A DNA stretch of 38,130 bases from NCBI GenBank assembly GCA_020692205.1, contig JAIMKV010000049.1, positions 1 through 38,130 of the forward strand, given 5' to 3'. The DNA is from Myxosarcina sp. GA_180221_E-2-1-MAG-40_15 (GTDB lineage: Bacteria > Cyanobacteriota > Cyanobacteriia > Cyanobacteriales > Xenococcaceae). The notes beneath the pieces are model-generated. The model ran no database searches and was not told the DNA's origin. It saw only the letters and a list, made by a program, of their open reading frames with translations. This document shows positions 16,351 to 25,207 of the stretch, piece after piece. The position numbers were made by a program, and so were the translations under genes. Numbering within the stretch: the stretch's first letter is position 1; the number at the start of each line of letters is the position of its first letter.

Positions 16351-16386
16351 AATATGATAAACATTATGAAAGAAATATGATAATTA
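16351..16386. promoter_or_regulatory. Candidate Zur/Fur-family operator
   Basis: TGATAAACATTATGA (16355-16369) is a 7-1-7 near-palindrome that resembles cyanobacterial Zur boxes (TGATAAT-N-ATTATCA) at 12 of 14 arm positions. AATATGATAA occurs at 16351-16360 and again at 16374-16383, giving repeated half-sites. The site is about 35-50 bp before the metal-binding lipoprotein start and lies in the region shared with the divergent ATPase gene. Confidence 0.45.
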
Positions 16387-16405
16387 TGTCAATAGGAATA
16401 ACCGA

Positions 16406-17365
16406 ATGTTGAATCAACAATTAAAACTTACTCGCCGCTGGTTTTTAGCAGCAGGAGTTGGTTTAAGCTTATTAATCGGCGGATGTGAAGCGGTTTCTGG
16501 TGGTGGAGATAGCGATCAACTACAGGTAGTTTCTACCAGCACAATTATTGCTGATTTAACCGCAAGAATTGGGGGAGAAGAGATCGAACATCAAGGGATT
16601 TTGCAACCAGGTGCCGATCCTCATGTATATGAACCGACTCCTCGAGACAGCGTGGCGTTAGAACAGGCAGATTTAATTTTATATAACGGATTTAACCTAG
16701 AACCTGGATTAATTAAACTAATCGAATCCACGGGAGTTCAGGCGGATAAATATGCTGTAGGCGAAGTAGTTGAGCCTTTAAAGTTTGAATATCAGGGACA
16801 ACAAGAACCCGATCCTCATGTCTGGGGATCGGCTACAAATGCGATCGCCATGACCGAAGCAATTCGCGATCGCCTGATTGAATTATCTCCCGAAAATGAA
16901 GCTGAATTTAGAGCTAATGCAGAGAGGTTAATTAGAGAACTACAACAGGTCGATCAGTGGATTACGGAACAAATCGCCACGATTCCTGAAAATCAGCGCC
17001 AGTTAGTTACGACTCACGATGCGTTTCAATACTATACCAATGCCTACGGTTTGGAGATGGCTGGCACCTTAATTGGCATTAGTACCGAAGAGCAACCTAG
17101 CGCGCAAACGGTCAAGAAACTGGTCAATGAGCTTAAACAAAGGCAAATATCGGCAATTTTTGCTGAAACAACGATCAATCCTCAGTTGATTAAAACTGTT
17201 GCCGAAGAAGCAGGGGTACAGCTAGCACCGCAGGAACTATATTCAGATTCCATTGGCGCACCAGGAAGCAAGGGAGATAGCTATATTAAAATGCTGGTGG
17301 CAAATACTGAATCAATTGTTAAATCTTTGGGGGGTGATTATCAAACGTTTTCTTTTGACGAGTAA
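16406..17365 (+). CDS. Metal ABC transporter substrate-binding lipoprotein (ZnuA/MntC family)
   Basis: A 319-residue cluster 9 binding protein. It starts with a signal peptide combining a twin-arginine motif (TRRWFLAAG, 9-17) and a lipobox (IGGC, Cys27), so it may be exported folded by Tat and then lipidated. Expected metal ligands are H73 (ADPHVYEPTP), H138 (DPHVWGS), H204 (TTHDAFQYY) and D281 (YSDSIG). A His at the third position is the zinc-type pattern; manganese binders such as MntC have Glu there. The flexible His-rich loop of many ZnuA proteins is missing. I lean towards zinc, in line with the Zur-like site upstream. The partner ATPase is divergent and a permease is not present nearby. 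Confidence 0.9.
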   Translation: MLNQQLKLTRRWFLAAGVGLSLLIGGCEAVSGGGDSDQLQVVSTSTIIADLTARIGGEEIEHQGILQPGADPHVYEPTPRDSVALEQADLILYNGFNLEPGLIKLIESTGVQADKYAVGEVVEPLKFEYQGQQEPDPHVWGSATNAIAMTEAIRDRLIELSPENEAEFRANAERLIRELQQVDQWITEQIATIPENQRQLVTTHDAFQYYTNAYGLEMAGTLIGISTEEQPSAQTVKKLVNELKQRQISAIFAETTINPQLIKTVAEEAGVQLAPQELYSDSIGAPGSKGDSYIKMLVANTESIVKSLGGDYQTFSFDE

Positions 17366-17393
17366 GTATGAAGTATGAAGTATGAAGTATGAA
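17366..17393. repeat. Heptamer tandem repeat, four copies of GTATGAA
   Basis: Four perfect head-to-tail copies of GTATGAA begin at the base after the stop codon of the metal-binding lipoprotein. Short tandem heptamers of this sort are a known feature of cyanobacterial intergenic DNA and vary in number between strains. Confidence 0.9.
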
Positions 17394-17406
17394 GTCAGAG
17401 ATTATC

Positions 17407-17453
17407 TCGTAGCTAAGAGCTTTTAGCTTTTAGCTCTTAGCTCTTAGCTACGA
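17407..17453. terminator. Long perfect inverted repeat between convergent genes
   Basis: TCGTAGCTAAGAGCT (17407-17421) and AGCTCTTAGCTACGA (17439-17453) are a perfect 15-bp inverted repeat with a 17-base loop that itself repeats TTTAGCT. It lies between convergent genes and could end transcription in both directions, although there is no long T run on either side. A mobile palindromic repeat is an alternative. Confidence 0.55.
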
Positions 17454-17480
17454 ATTAATTAGTTGAGAACGTAGTCTATT

Positions 17481-18881
17481 TTAAGATCTTCTTGACTGTC
17501 TTAGAGCGGGTGCTGGTTCTTGCTGCGGAACTAGCTGCATTTTAGAAAATCCCGCGATCGCATAGTAAATCTGTTCGGCAGCCTCTTCGTTAGCAGCTTC
17601 ATTTAAATGAATGGCATCAATAAAGCTAGGAGAAGGATATTTATCAGTCATTTTGTATAAATCAATTACCTCCAGGTTTTTTGGGTAGGCTTTGGCTAAT
17701 TTTGATGCAGCTGATGAAAAAGCGGGATAGCTTTCTTTAACTCGCTCTATATAGGTTCTGCCTAGTTCAGTCGCAATTTCTCCTTCAATATCTGTCAGCT
17801 GACTAGGATTACGCCCCGTGATTTCTGGCTGTATTGCTACCACTAGAGGGACTTGCGCCGCTGTACTCAAATTGAGCATTTGCTTTTGATGTTCGATGTA
17901 GCGCTGGACTCTGTTTTGCAATTCTGCTTCGCTTGTAGGCAAATGCTTGACTAGGTTAGAGGTTGCTTCGTCGAGAATAAAATCGGTTTGAGAATTAGTT
18001 TCTAACGAGCTTAACCATCTGTTTTCAGCCGCTTTTACCAAATAACTGTTGTTTCTTAAAGGCTCAATCAGTCGATCCAAATAAGTTCCGACACTACTAG
18101 GCTGATCTGCCAAATCTGTTTGGGATCGAGGAACTTGGGTAGCTGTTTGATCACCATCAAGCATTAAGTCCACATAACCATCAAGAACGACGATCAAATC
18201 GGGTTTGTATTTGAGGATTTGCAGGGCTAGCTGCGCCATCTCATTGCCTGAAGCATAGCCAGGAACAGCCGCATTAATTACCCGATAATTGCCAGGCTTA
18301 ATTTTGGCAGGTTTGGCAAGAGATTTTTGTCTGGCTGCTTGATCGACAGGAAGTAGATCTGGTTTGTATAGCTGTGGAGAAATTTGCTGTTGTTGTACAC
18401 GCTGTTGTAAACGCTGTTGTAACTGTGCGCTGATGGTTGTATCATTACTAGAATTGCCATAGCCAAAAGCGGTTGAACCACCTAACAAAAAGATTCTAAT
18501 TTCGTCTTTCGGTTTAGCTAAGGGTACAGGATCGCGATCGCGAAATCCCTGTTCGTTAATTTGCCAATATTCACTCTGTTGATTGGCGATTAGCTCATAT
18601 CCCACCGAAATAGCACTCTGAGCCGTCAATTCGCCCCGTTTTATCTCTGCGCCAGATTCTGGGGTGATGAAATTTAGTCCATAAGCTTGCTCCAAAATCG
18701 ATTCTTCTGTCTGAGCAAATTCACTTCTGCTGCCAGAAAGATCGATAAAAATGCGTGTTAATAGCTCTAATACCAATAAAAATAGTACCACTGAGGCGAT
18801 CGCGCCTAACCAGGAAAAACGACGACGTTCTCGTCTGCCCTTAGTAAAAATTCTTCGTTCTCTAACTTTAGCTCTAAACAT
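17481..18881 (-). CDS. Membrane-anchored SGNH/GDSL hydrolase-like protein
   Basis: A 466-residue protein with a very basic N-terminus (MFRAKVRERRIFTKGRRERR), one transmembrane helix (about residues 22-45) and an extracytoplasmic SGNH domain. Block I is FLLGGSTAFGYGN with the likely nucleophile Ser in GGSTAFG; block II is INAAVPGYASGNE; block III is VVLDGYVDLML; block V is FIDAIHLNEAAN with the Asp-His pair. SGNH proteins at this location commonly add or remove acyl groups on exopolysaccharide or wall glycans. The start at 18881 is chosen because AGGA lies about ten bases upstream; the frame is open for 23 more codons to 18950. A Gln-rich insert (about residues 150-175) and a Pro-rich C-terminal end are lineage extras. 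The substrate is unknown. Confidence 0.82.
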   Translation of the reverse strand: MFRAKVRERRIFTKGRRERRRFSWLGAIASVVLFLLVLELLTRIFIDLSGSRSEFAQTEESILEQAYGLNFITPESGAEIKRGELTAQSAISVGYELIANQQSEYWQINEQGFRDRDPVPLAKPKDEIRIFLLGGSTAFGYGNSSNDTTISAQLQQRLQQRVQQQQISPQLYKPDLLPVDQAARQKSLAKPAKIKPGNYRVINAAVPGYASGNEMAQLALQILKYKPDLIVVLDGYVDLMLDGDQTATQVPRSQTDLADQPSSVGTYLDRLIEPLRNNSYLVKAAENRWLSSLETNSQTDFILDEATSNLVKHLPTSEAELQNRVQRYIEHQKQMLNLSTAAQVPLVVAIQPEITGRNPSQLTDIEGEIATELGRTYIERVKESYPAFSSAASKLAKAYPKNLEVIDLYKMTDKYPSPSFIDAIHLNEAANEEAAEQIYYAIAGFSKMQLVPQQEPAPALRQSRRS

Positions 18882-19254
18882 ATAATAGTTGTCCTGCTGG
18901 ATAAATAAATCAGCTAAATAGCAAAAGACATCTAAGCTGTCTCCAATCAAATTTAACGACCAATACGGTCAATATGGTTACTTGTCATTAGTTACAGAGT
19001 CAGTTGCCATCATCTGCTTTAGATCCTTACTGCAAAGTACCGTTGACTTTATCAACTGGTCGGGTTAACTCTGTGGTACATTGACGAAATGATTATTTGT
19101 GGGCAAACTAAACTGCTTAACTTAAGTTTTTAAAGCTTTAGTTTGTGCCTTTTGCTGAATTATCCCAGTTATTGTTCAGCACAATGGTCCAAGCAGTTAA
19201 ACCAGAAGCAGCAATGTGGTATTACAGTAAATTATTTTCTATCTTTCTTTCTTC
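18882..19254. other. Divergent intergenic region with a possible 24-codon leader frame
   Basis: This 373-bp gap holds the promoters for the SGNH gene (leftward) and the phosphatase gene (rightward). An ATG at 19184 opens a 24-residue frame (MVQAVKPEAAMWYYSKLFSI...) whose TGA at 19256-19258 overlaps the phosphatase ATG as ATGA. No clear ribosome site precedes it. I see no other structure. Confidence 0.35.
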
Positions 19255-19749
19255 ATGACCTATAAATTATTGTTTGTCTGTTTGGGTAATATTTGTCGTT
19301 CTCCATCAGCAGAAAATATTATGAACCATCTGATCAAAGAAGCTGGGTTGTCAGCTAAGATTACCTGCGATTCCGCTGGGACTTCAAGTTATCATATTGG
19401 CGCATCTCCAGATCAACGCATGAATATTGCTGCTAGCAAACGAGGAATCAAGTTACAAGGAAAATCTCGTAAATTGAAGCCTGCTGATTTGCAACACTTT
19501 GACCTGATTTTAGCTATGGATCGCGAAAATTACCAGGACATCTTATATTTTGATCGCGAAGGCAAGTACGAAACTAAAGTGCGGTTGATCTGCGAATTTG
19601 CAACCCAAAAAACTGCTCAAGAAATCCCCGATCCATATTATGGTGGTCAAGACGGTTTTGACGAGGTAATCGATCTCTTGTTTGACGCTTGTACGGGCTT
19701 ATTAGATTATGTAGTTAATTCCGAGGGGTATCAAAAAGCCCAAACATAA
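19255..19749 (+). CDS. Low molecular weight protein-tyrosine phosphatase
   Basis: A 164-residue cytosolic phosphatase. The P-loop CLGNICRS (C9, R15, S16) supplies the nucleophile and phosphate-binding arginine, and the general acid loop is DPYYGG (D126). Length and order are normal for the family. Bacterial members remove phosphate from tyrosine kinases that steer polysaccharide export, or from arginine or tyrosine residues in other proteins. The gene precedes the SbmA-type ABC exporter gene by 53 bp on the same strand and is divergent from the SGNH gene, so a cell-surface polysaccharide link is possible but not shown. Confidence 0.95.
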   Translation: MTYKLLFVCLGNICRSPSAENIMNHLIKEAGLSAKITCDSAGTSSYHIGASPDQRMNIAASKRGIKLQGKSRKLKPADLQHFDLILAMDRENYQDILYFDREGKYETKVRLICEFATQKTAQEIPDPYYGGQDGFDEVIDLLFDACTGLLDYVVNSEGYQKAQT

Positions 19750-19802
19750 TTTTGTCGCGCCATTAATTATCGAAAATCATCCCTGTTATCAATAGAAACG
19801 CA

Positions 19803-21518
19803 ATGAATCGATTTAACTTTACGGTACTTAAGCGGTTTTGGTCACTGGCAAAGCTTTACTGGTTGGGAAATGAAAAAAAAGGAGCTTTGAGCCTTTTGGC
19901 TTTGCTGTTTATCTTACTCGTAGCCTACACTCAACTTAGCGTTTTGTTGAATCAGCAGCAGGGTTTGATTATTTCTTCTCTTTCAGCTAAGCAAGTCGAT
20001 CGCTTTTGGAATACGATCCGAACTTTTTTTATTATCCTAGTTATCTACGTACCGCTGTTTGCTGGTTTTCGCTATGTTCAGGGTATATTAGGCAACTATT
20101 GGCGTAAATGGTTGACTAATCAATTTCTGAATCGCTATTTTAGTAAACGCGCTTTTTATGAACTAGGAAATCTTAATCGCGATCTTGACAATCCAGATCA
20201 ACGAATATCCGAAGATATTAAAAGTTTTACCATCGATTCTCTAAGTTTTATACTCGCGATAGTTAGCTCGGTTTTTCAGGTAGCTGCATTCAGTATCGCA
20301 CTCTGGCAAATTTCTCAGATTTTAGTCTATGTTTTGATCTTGTATTCCCTAGTTGGCAACTTAATTGTTATTGGCGTATACGGCAAAAAACTGGTCAAAA
20401 TTAATTTTAATCAAATTGAAAAAGAGGCAAATTTTCGCTTTGGTCTAGTCAGAATCAGGGAAAATTCCGAATCGATCGCTTTTTATCAGGGAGAAAATCA
20501 AGAAAACCAGAATCTTAAGCGTAGATTTGGCGAAGCTTTTCGCAACTATAATTTATTGGTTCTCTGGCAAGAAATATATCTGGGGTTGTTTACTCATGCC
20601 TATGATTTCTTTCCTTATATCCTACCGGCGATCGTCATTGCGCCGCAGGTTCTCTCTGGTGATTTGGAAGTAGGAAAAGTTACTGAAGCAGCAGGTGCTT
20701 TTGCGATCATCTTTCGTTCGCTAAATTTCATTGTCGAGCGATTCCAATCCCTGACCGCATTTGCTGCCAGCGTTGATCGTCTATATACCCTCAAAGTGTA
20801 TCTAGACAATCCTAAAGTAATTCTCGAAAAAGATGTCTTAGAAAAAGATATTTTAGACTGCCCTACCATCAGCACGATTAAACAAGATCGACTAGCTCTC
20901 AAAAACCTGACTCTGCAAACTCCCAACTATCAAAGAACCTTGGTTAGCGATCTATCAATTGACTTGCCCAAAGGAGAAGGCTTGCTGATTATGGGTGCTA
21001 GTGGCTGTGGTAAGAGTTCTTTATTAAGAGCGATCTCTGGATTATGGGACTCTGGAACGGGGGCAATTTATCGCCCAGATCTTGCGCAAATGATCTTTCT
21101 ACCGCAAAAGCCATATATGATTTTGGGGACTCTCCGCAGTCAGCTAATTTATCCTCACGATCATTTAGAAATTTCCGACCATCAGCTCAACCAAGCTTTA
21201 GAAGCAGTCAACTTAGGCGATCTAGCCGAACGTTCTGGTGGTTTTGAGGTCGAAAAAGACTGGGATGAGATCTTATCTTTGGGAGAACAGCAAAGGCTAG
21301 CCTTCGCGAGAATTTTAATCAATAAACCTAATTATGTAGTTCTAGATGAAGCCACCAGTGCCTTAGATATTAATAACGAAGCAGGACTATATCAGCATCT
21401 GTTAAATAACAAGACTACCTTTATCAGCGTTGGTCATCGCTCCAGCTTAATTAAATATCATCGTTGGTTATTAGAAATGCAGTCAGGGGAACATTGGGAA
21501 TTACAGGAAGTAAAATAA
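19803..21518 (+). CDS. ABC transporter of the SbmA/BacA-YddA (ABCD-like) type
   Basis: A 571-residue half transporter with permease and ATPase in one chain. Six predicted helices lie in residues 30-320 (for example LLALLFILLVAYTQLSVLL and TFFIILVIYVPLFAGFRYV). The loop YWRKWLTNQFLNRYFSKRAFY and the PDQRISEDI motif (131-139) mark the SbmA_BacA/ABCD family. The ATPase has Walker A GASGCGKSS (398-406), signature LSLGEQQRL (490-498) and Walker B YVVLDEATSALD (510-521). It works as a homodimer in the inner membrane. Relatives move peptides, vitamin B12 or fatty acyl-CoA; cyanobacterial substrates are unknown. It follows the phosphatase gene and is convergent with the mqo-like gene, only 7 bp apart. 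Confidence 0.93.
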   Translation: MNRFNFTVLKRFWSLAKLYWLGNEKKGALSLLALLFILLVAYTQLSVLLNQQQGLIISSLSAKQVDRFWNTIRTFFIILVIYVPLFAGFRYVQGILGNYWRKWLTNQFLNRYFSKRAFYELGNLNRDLDNPDQRISEDIKSFTIDSLSFILAIVSSVFQVAAFSIALWQISQILVYVLILYSLVGNLIVIGVYGKKLVKINFNQIEKEANFRFGLVRIRENSESIAFYQGENQENQNLKRRFGEAFRNYNLLVLWQEIYLGLFTHAYDFFPYILPAIVIAPQVLSGDLEVGKVTEAAGAFAIIFRSLNFIVERFQSLTAFAASVDRLYTLKVYLDNPKVILEKDVLEKDILDCPTISTIKQDRLALKNLTLQTPNYQRTLVSDLSIDLPKGEGLLIMGASGCGKSSLLRAISGLWDSGTGAIYRPDLAQMIFLPQKPYMILGTLRSQLIYPHDHLEISDHQLNQALEAVNLGDLAERSGGFEVEKDWDEILSLGEQQRLAFARILINKPNYVVLDEATSALDINNEAGLYQHLLNNKTTFISVGHRSSLIKYHRWLLEMQSGEHWELQEVK

Positions 21519-21525
21519 TTTAAAC

Positions 21526-22869
21526 TTACTGAGTTGCGGCTGTTTTGGCAGATAAATCATCAAGGAACTGTTGACGGTTAAATTGATAACCATCACCCAA
21601 AAAATCGATTAATTTCTCGGTATCTTCCAAAGCATTTTGTAAACAGGTAGACGCACCAGGAGAAGGAGTAATATTAAATATAATCCCCTCGCCAATAATT
21701 TTTGCCTCCCCCATTTCTAATGCCTGGGTATTAAGATTAACTATCTGGGGTCGAACTCCACCATATCCTTTAGCATAGGTAAGATCCTTTAATTTAATTG
21801 AGGGAACTATCTGCTTAACTTCCTTGATAAATAGTCTTTTGCCAATAAACGGCAAGTCGTAAACAAAATTGAGCGCGATATATTTAAACATAATCGGGTC
21901 AGATAAGATTTTGGCAAAGCTTAAAATCGCCTTGAGGCTTAAACCCGCAGTTTGGAAATATTCAATTATGCTGCCGTACTTGTGACGTTCTAACATTGGC
22001 AGTACTTTAGCAGTTGGCCCAAAACGAGCGATCGCGCGATCATGAACTTCAGGATCGCCATGAACAGCGGCAAAAGGTAGCTTGGGGCGCTGTACGGTGT
22101 AAACCTTGCCGTTGAGCAATCCAGGAGCAAAATAGAAGCTTCCCGCCACGCTGAGTAAAGCATAATCTAGACCATAACCTAATGATTTAGCAAACAACAG
22201 ACTGTGCGCTCCTGCTGCAACTAAAATAACCTTAGCTCGAATGGTTTTCGCTTGGGTTTTAATTTGATACTGATCATCTTGCTTGATTATTTGCTTAACT
22301 TTAGTATTAAACAGCAGGTCAACATTTTTATCAGAACTAGCTTGAGCATTAGCGACAAATGATTGAGCTAAACGATTATAGTCTACGGCATAGCCTTGAT
22401 TAGTAAATAGGGCAATAACTGCTTCGCTGGGATCTCTACCGACCAAAACCTTTGGTTCTTGGGCTGCTATTTCTGTCTTGTCTAGCAGTTTTAAATCAGG
22501 AAAAAGCTGTTTGAATTGTTGATATCGATCTTGTAATTTACTAACCTGTTCTGCACCAACTCCTAAGACCATTTTGTGGTACTTAGTATAAATTTTTCGC
22601 TGTTTGTCTTTAGTCAGCAAATAATTTTTGACTAAACTTGCTCCCGCATTAACTTTCTCTGCCTTAGCTAAAGTGTAGTTAGTTTCAATATCGCCAAAAT
22701 GAAGCGTTTGGCTATTACTATTGGTAAAAGAATTAACTAAAGCTACATCAGCTTCTTTCTCGATCAGAGCAATACGCTTAATGTTGGTATAATTAATCAG
22801 AGTATAAAGCAGTGCCGTACCACAAACACCACCGCCGATGATCGCAACTTCATAAGTATTGCTATCCAT
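21526..22869 (-). CDS. mqo: Malate:quinone oxidoreductase family flavoprotein
   Basis: A 447-residue FAD enzyme. The N-terminal dinucleotide-binding motif is VAIIGGGVCGTALLYTL (8-24), followed by the acidic ribose contact (IEKEADVALVNS). SNSQTLHFGDIETNYTLAKA matches the Mqo segment that positions FAD. The C-terminus ends with GEGIIFNITPSPGASTCLQNALEDTEKLIDFLG, the FAD-contacting end of Mqo. It oxidises malate to oxaloacetate and passes electrons to membrane quinone, bypassing soluble malate dehydrogenase. It is shorter than the classical enzyme of about 490-500 residues and lacks some of its loops, so a related 2-hydroxyacid oxidase is possible. It stands alone, with 152 bp to the next gene on the same strand. 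Confidence 0.8.
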   Translation of the reverse strand: MDSNTYEVAIIGGGVCGTALLYTLINYTNIKRIALIEKEADVALVNSFTNSNSQTLHFGDIETNYTLAKAEKVNAGASLVKNYLLTKDKQRKIYTKYHKMVLGVGAEQVSKLQDRYQQFKQLFPDLKLLDKTEIAAQEPKVLVGRDPSEAVIALFTNQGYAVDYNRLAQSFVANAQASSDKNVDLLFNTKVKQIIKQDDQYQIKTQAKTIRAKVILVAAGAHSLLFAKSLGYGLDYALLSVAGSFYFAPGLLNGKVYTVQRPKLPFAAVHGDPEVHDRAIARFGPTAKVLPMLERHKYGSIIEYFQTAGLSLKAILSFAKILSDPIMFKYIALNFVYDLPFIGKRLFIKEVKQIVPSIKLKDLTYAKGYGGVRPQIVNLNTQALEMGEAKIIGEGIIFNITPSPGASTCLQNALEDTEKLIDFLGDGYQFNRQQFLDDLSAKTAATQ

Positions 22870-23021
22870 AATATGTTTTTAGGTCAAGAGTCAAAAGATA
22901 ATTGAACGATCGCTTGTTGGTGATTGATTATTACTAGCTGTTGTGGGTCTATTGTACTAGATCCAAGTCATAGTATCTGATGTTGATAACTATAAATCAA
23001 GCCACAAGAACCTCTTATCTC

Positions 23022-24920
23022 TTACTTTAACAAAGTTGCTGCGATCACAGCCGATACTGGCTTAGAAAACAAATATCCTTGGGCATACTGACACCCAAGC
23101 TCCATTAGCGTAGCGCACTGCGCTTCACTTTCAATCCCTTCGGCAATTAAATCTAAATTAAATACCTCTGCCAGCTTGATAATTGTCTTAACCAACTCTA
23201 ATTGGTGGCATTGCGCCGTTATGCCAGAAGACCGATTGCTTTGCATACCCTGGATAAAAGAGCGATCAATTTTTAAGGTATCTACGGGTAAACAGTGTAA
23301 ATAACTTAACGAGGAATAACCAGTTCCAAAATCATCCATCGATAGCTGAACTCCTAAGCTTTTTAACTTTTCCACCGTGGAGAGAACTAACTCGATATTT
23401 TCAATAATTTCGCTTTCGGTGATTTCTAGTTTGAGACAGCTAGGATTTAAACCTGTTTCTGAGAGAATTTGCGCAATAATATCTCCTGCATAAGGTTGAG
23501 AAAACTGTTTGCCCGTAATGTTGACGCTAATAAACATCGACTTGGCATCAAGATTTGTCTGCTGCCACAGCACCATCTGTGAACAAGCAGAACGCAACAC
23601 CCACCAGCCAATTGGCGTTATTAATCCTGTCTCTTCTGCCAGAGAAATAAACTCGGCAGGAAGGATTAGACCCCTTTGGGGATGTTGCCAGCGAATCAAG
23701 GCTTCAAAACCAACCAGTTGCCGACTTTCTAGCTTGACAATAGGTTGATAATGCAATTCAAATTGCTCTTGCTCGATCGCCTGTCTCAGGTCATCTTGCG
23801 ACTTAGTTTTGGCTAAATGTTGTAAATATGCTTCGGATTCAAAAACTCGGTTACACGACTTGCCTTGAGCCTTAGCCTGGTGCATGGCAATTTCTGCATT
23901 TTGCAGTGATTCAACCAGATTATTCGGTGCGTTTTCCCATAAACGATTATCCACAAGCTGCGGTACAGCGATGCCGATACTGATGCTGATCAAAATCGCA
24001 TGTTCCGCTACCTTAATCGGTTTAGAAAACTCCTGCTGGATTAAAGCGGCAACTTCTAAGGGATAATCCACCCGATTGAAGCCAGCTAGTAAGATTGCAA
24101 ATTCATCTCCACCGATACGAGCGATAATATCTTGGGTTTTCAAACAAGATTTTAGCTGATCCACGATTTTGCTCAACAGGCGATCGCCTGTTGAGTGACC
24201 ATAATGATGATTGACGTTTTTAAATCGGTCTAAATCTAGGCATAAAATCCCAAATCGGTAATTTGGATGCTGCTTTAATTCAGATATCCCGCTTAGTTTG
24301 GCAATAAAAAGCTGGCGATTAGGCAATTTGGTTAGTTTGTCGTAATCTGCAACATAATTTAGCTGGGCTTTAATTTGTTTTTGTTCGGTAATGTCGGTTT
24401 GGCAACCAATCAAACTCTTCACCACTCCTTGAACATCCTTGACTGCCAGGCATTTACAGTACATGAAACGATACTGTCCGTCTCGATGCAGCAAAGAATA
24501 TTCCATTTCAAAGCGATCAATCTCTCCCTGTCTACAGGCTGTCAGCTTTTGCCTGAGTTTTTCTCGCTCTGCGGGATGAACCCTAACCAACCATTCTACT
24601 GGATTATGCTTAATTTCTCTGGCAGTGCAGCCTACCATTGATTTCCAGCGATCAGAATAATCGATGCGATCCGCATTTAAATCCCATGACCAGATACCAT
24701 CGTTAGTTACTTGTAAAGTCAAAGCGTGTCGCTGTTCACTGTCTTTTAATTCCTGGAGTAGCTTTCTTTCTCTGGCTGATTCTGGCTGAGCAATACTGAC
24801 CGCGTCTTGATCTTTTGACTCACCATTTATTAATAAAGGAAAGACATTAGTTAACGAATTTCTGACTGTAGAATGTTTCACTAAACTAAATGCTAGTTGA
24901 ATAAGTATAATCGTTCGCAA
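23022..24920 (-). CDS. PAS-GGDEF-EAL cyclic-di-GMP protein
   Basis: A 632-residue signalling protein that may both make and break cyclic di-GMP. Order: a PAS domain with PAC tail (about 58-180, WSWDLNADRIDYSDRW and ITEQKQIKAQL), a GGDEF domain with RIGGDEFAIL (268-277), and an EAL domain with FEALIRW (405-411), DDFGTGYSSLSYLH and LKIDRSF. Both active-site motifs are intact. The inhibitory RxxD site ahead of GGDEF reads KTQD, so product inhibition may be lost. No transmembrane segment is convincing; the first 15 residues are only mildly hydrophobic. The start is uncertain: the TTG at 24920 opens the frame, and a GTG 13 codons later is an option. The ligand of the PAS domain is unknown. Confidence 0.93.
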   Translation of the reverse strand: MRTIILIQLAFSLVKHSTVRNSLTNVFPLLINGESKDQDAVSIAQPESARERKLLQELKDSEQRHALTLQVTNDGIWSWDLNADRIDYSDRWKSMVGCTAREIKHNPVEWLVRVHPAEREKLRQKLTACRQGEIDRFEMEYSLLHRDGQYRFMYCKCLAVKDVQGVVKSLIGCQTDITEQKQIKAQLNYVADYDKLTKLPNRQLFIAKLSGISELKQHPNYRFGILCLDLDRFKNVNHHYGHSTGDRLLSKIVDQLKSCLKTQDIIARIGGDEFAILLAGFNRVDYPLEVAALIQQEFSKPIKVAEHAILISISIGIAVPQLVDNRLWENAPNNLVESLQNAEIAMHQAKAQGKSCNRVFESEAYLQHLAKTKSQDDLRQAIEQEQFELHYQPIVKLESRQLVGFEALIRWQHPQRGLILPAEFISLAEETGLITPIGWWVLRSACSQMVLWQQTNLDAKSMFISVNITGKQFSQPYAGDIIAQILSETGLNPSCLKLEITESEIIENIELVLSTVEKLKSLGVQLSMDDFGTGYSSLSYLHCLPVDTLKIDRSFIQGMQSNRSSGITAQCHQLELVKTIIKLAEVFNLDLIAEGIESEAQCATLMELGCQYAQGYLFSKPVSAVIAATLLK

Positions 24921-25165
24921 AATAACTTTAACATGAGAGCAAAATAAACGATTAATTTACTCTCATAAAATTTTAAAAGGCGAAGATGCCCAAACTTTTT
25001 TTTTGAATATTATTTTTAGATTTGAGGCTTACTATATTGTTTTGAAGCAATAAAAGCAGCATTCTAACTCAGATTACATAAGCTCGGATCAGGTAAAGTT
25101 AACTTTGGCTTAAGATATATTTTGGAGATTGCTTATGCTTATTGGTCAAAAACTGGCTGAGATAC

Positions 25166-25205
25166 ATTTAAGCAAAATGTATATCTAAATACATTTTGCT
25201 TAAAT
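25166..25205. terminator. Perfect 17-bp inverted repeat after the AAA gene
   Basis: ATTTAAGCAAAATGTAT (25166-25182) and its exact complement (25189-25205) flank a 6-base loop. It ends two bases from the stop of the leftward AAA protein gene, so it is well placed as a transcript end, though no T run follows on the minus strand. Confidence 0.55.
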
Positions 25206-25207
25206 AC

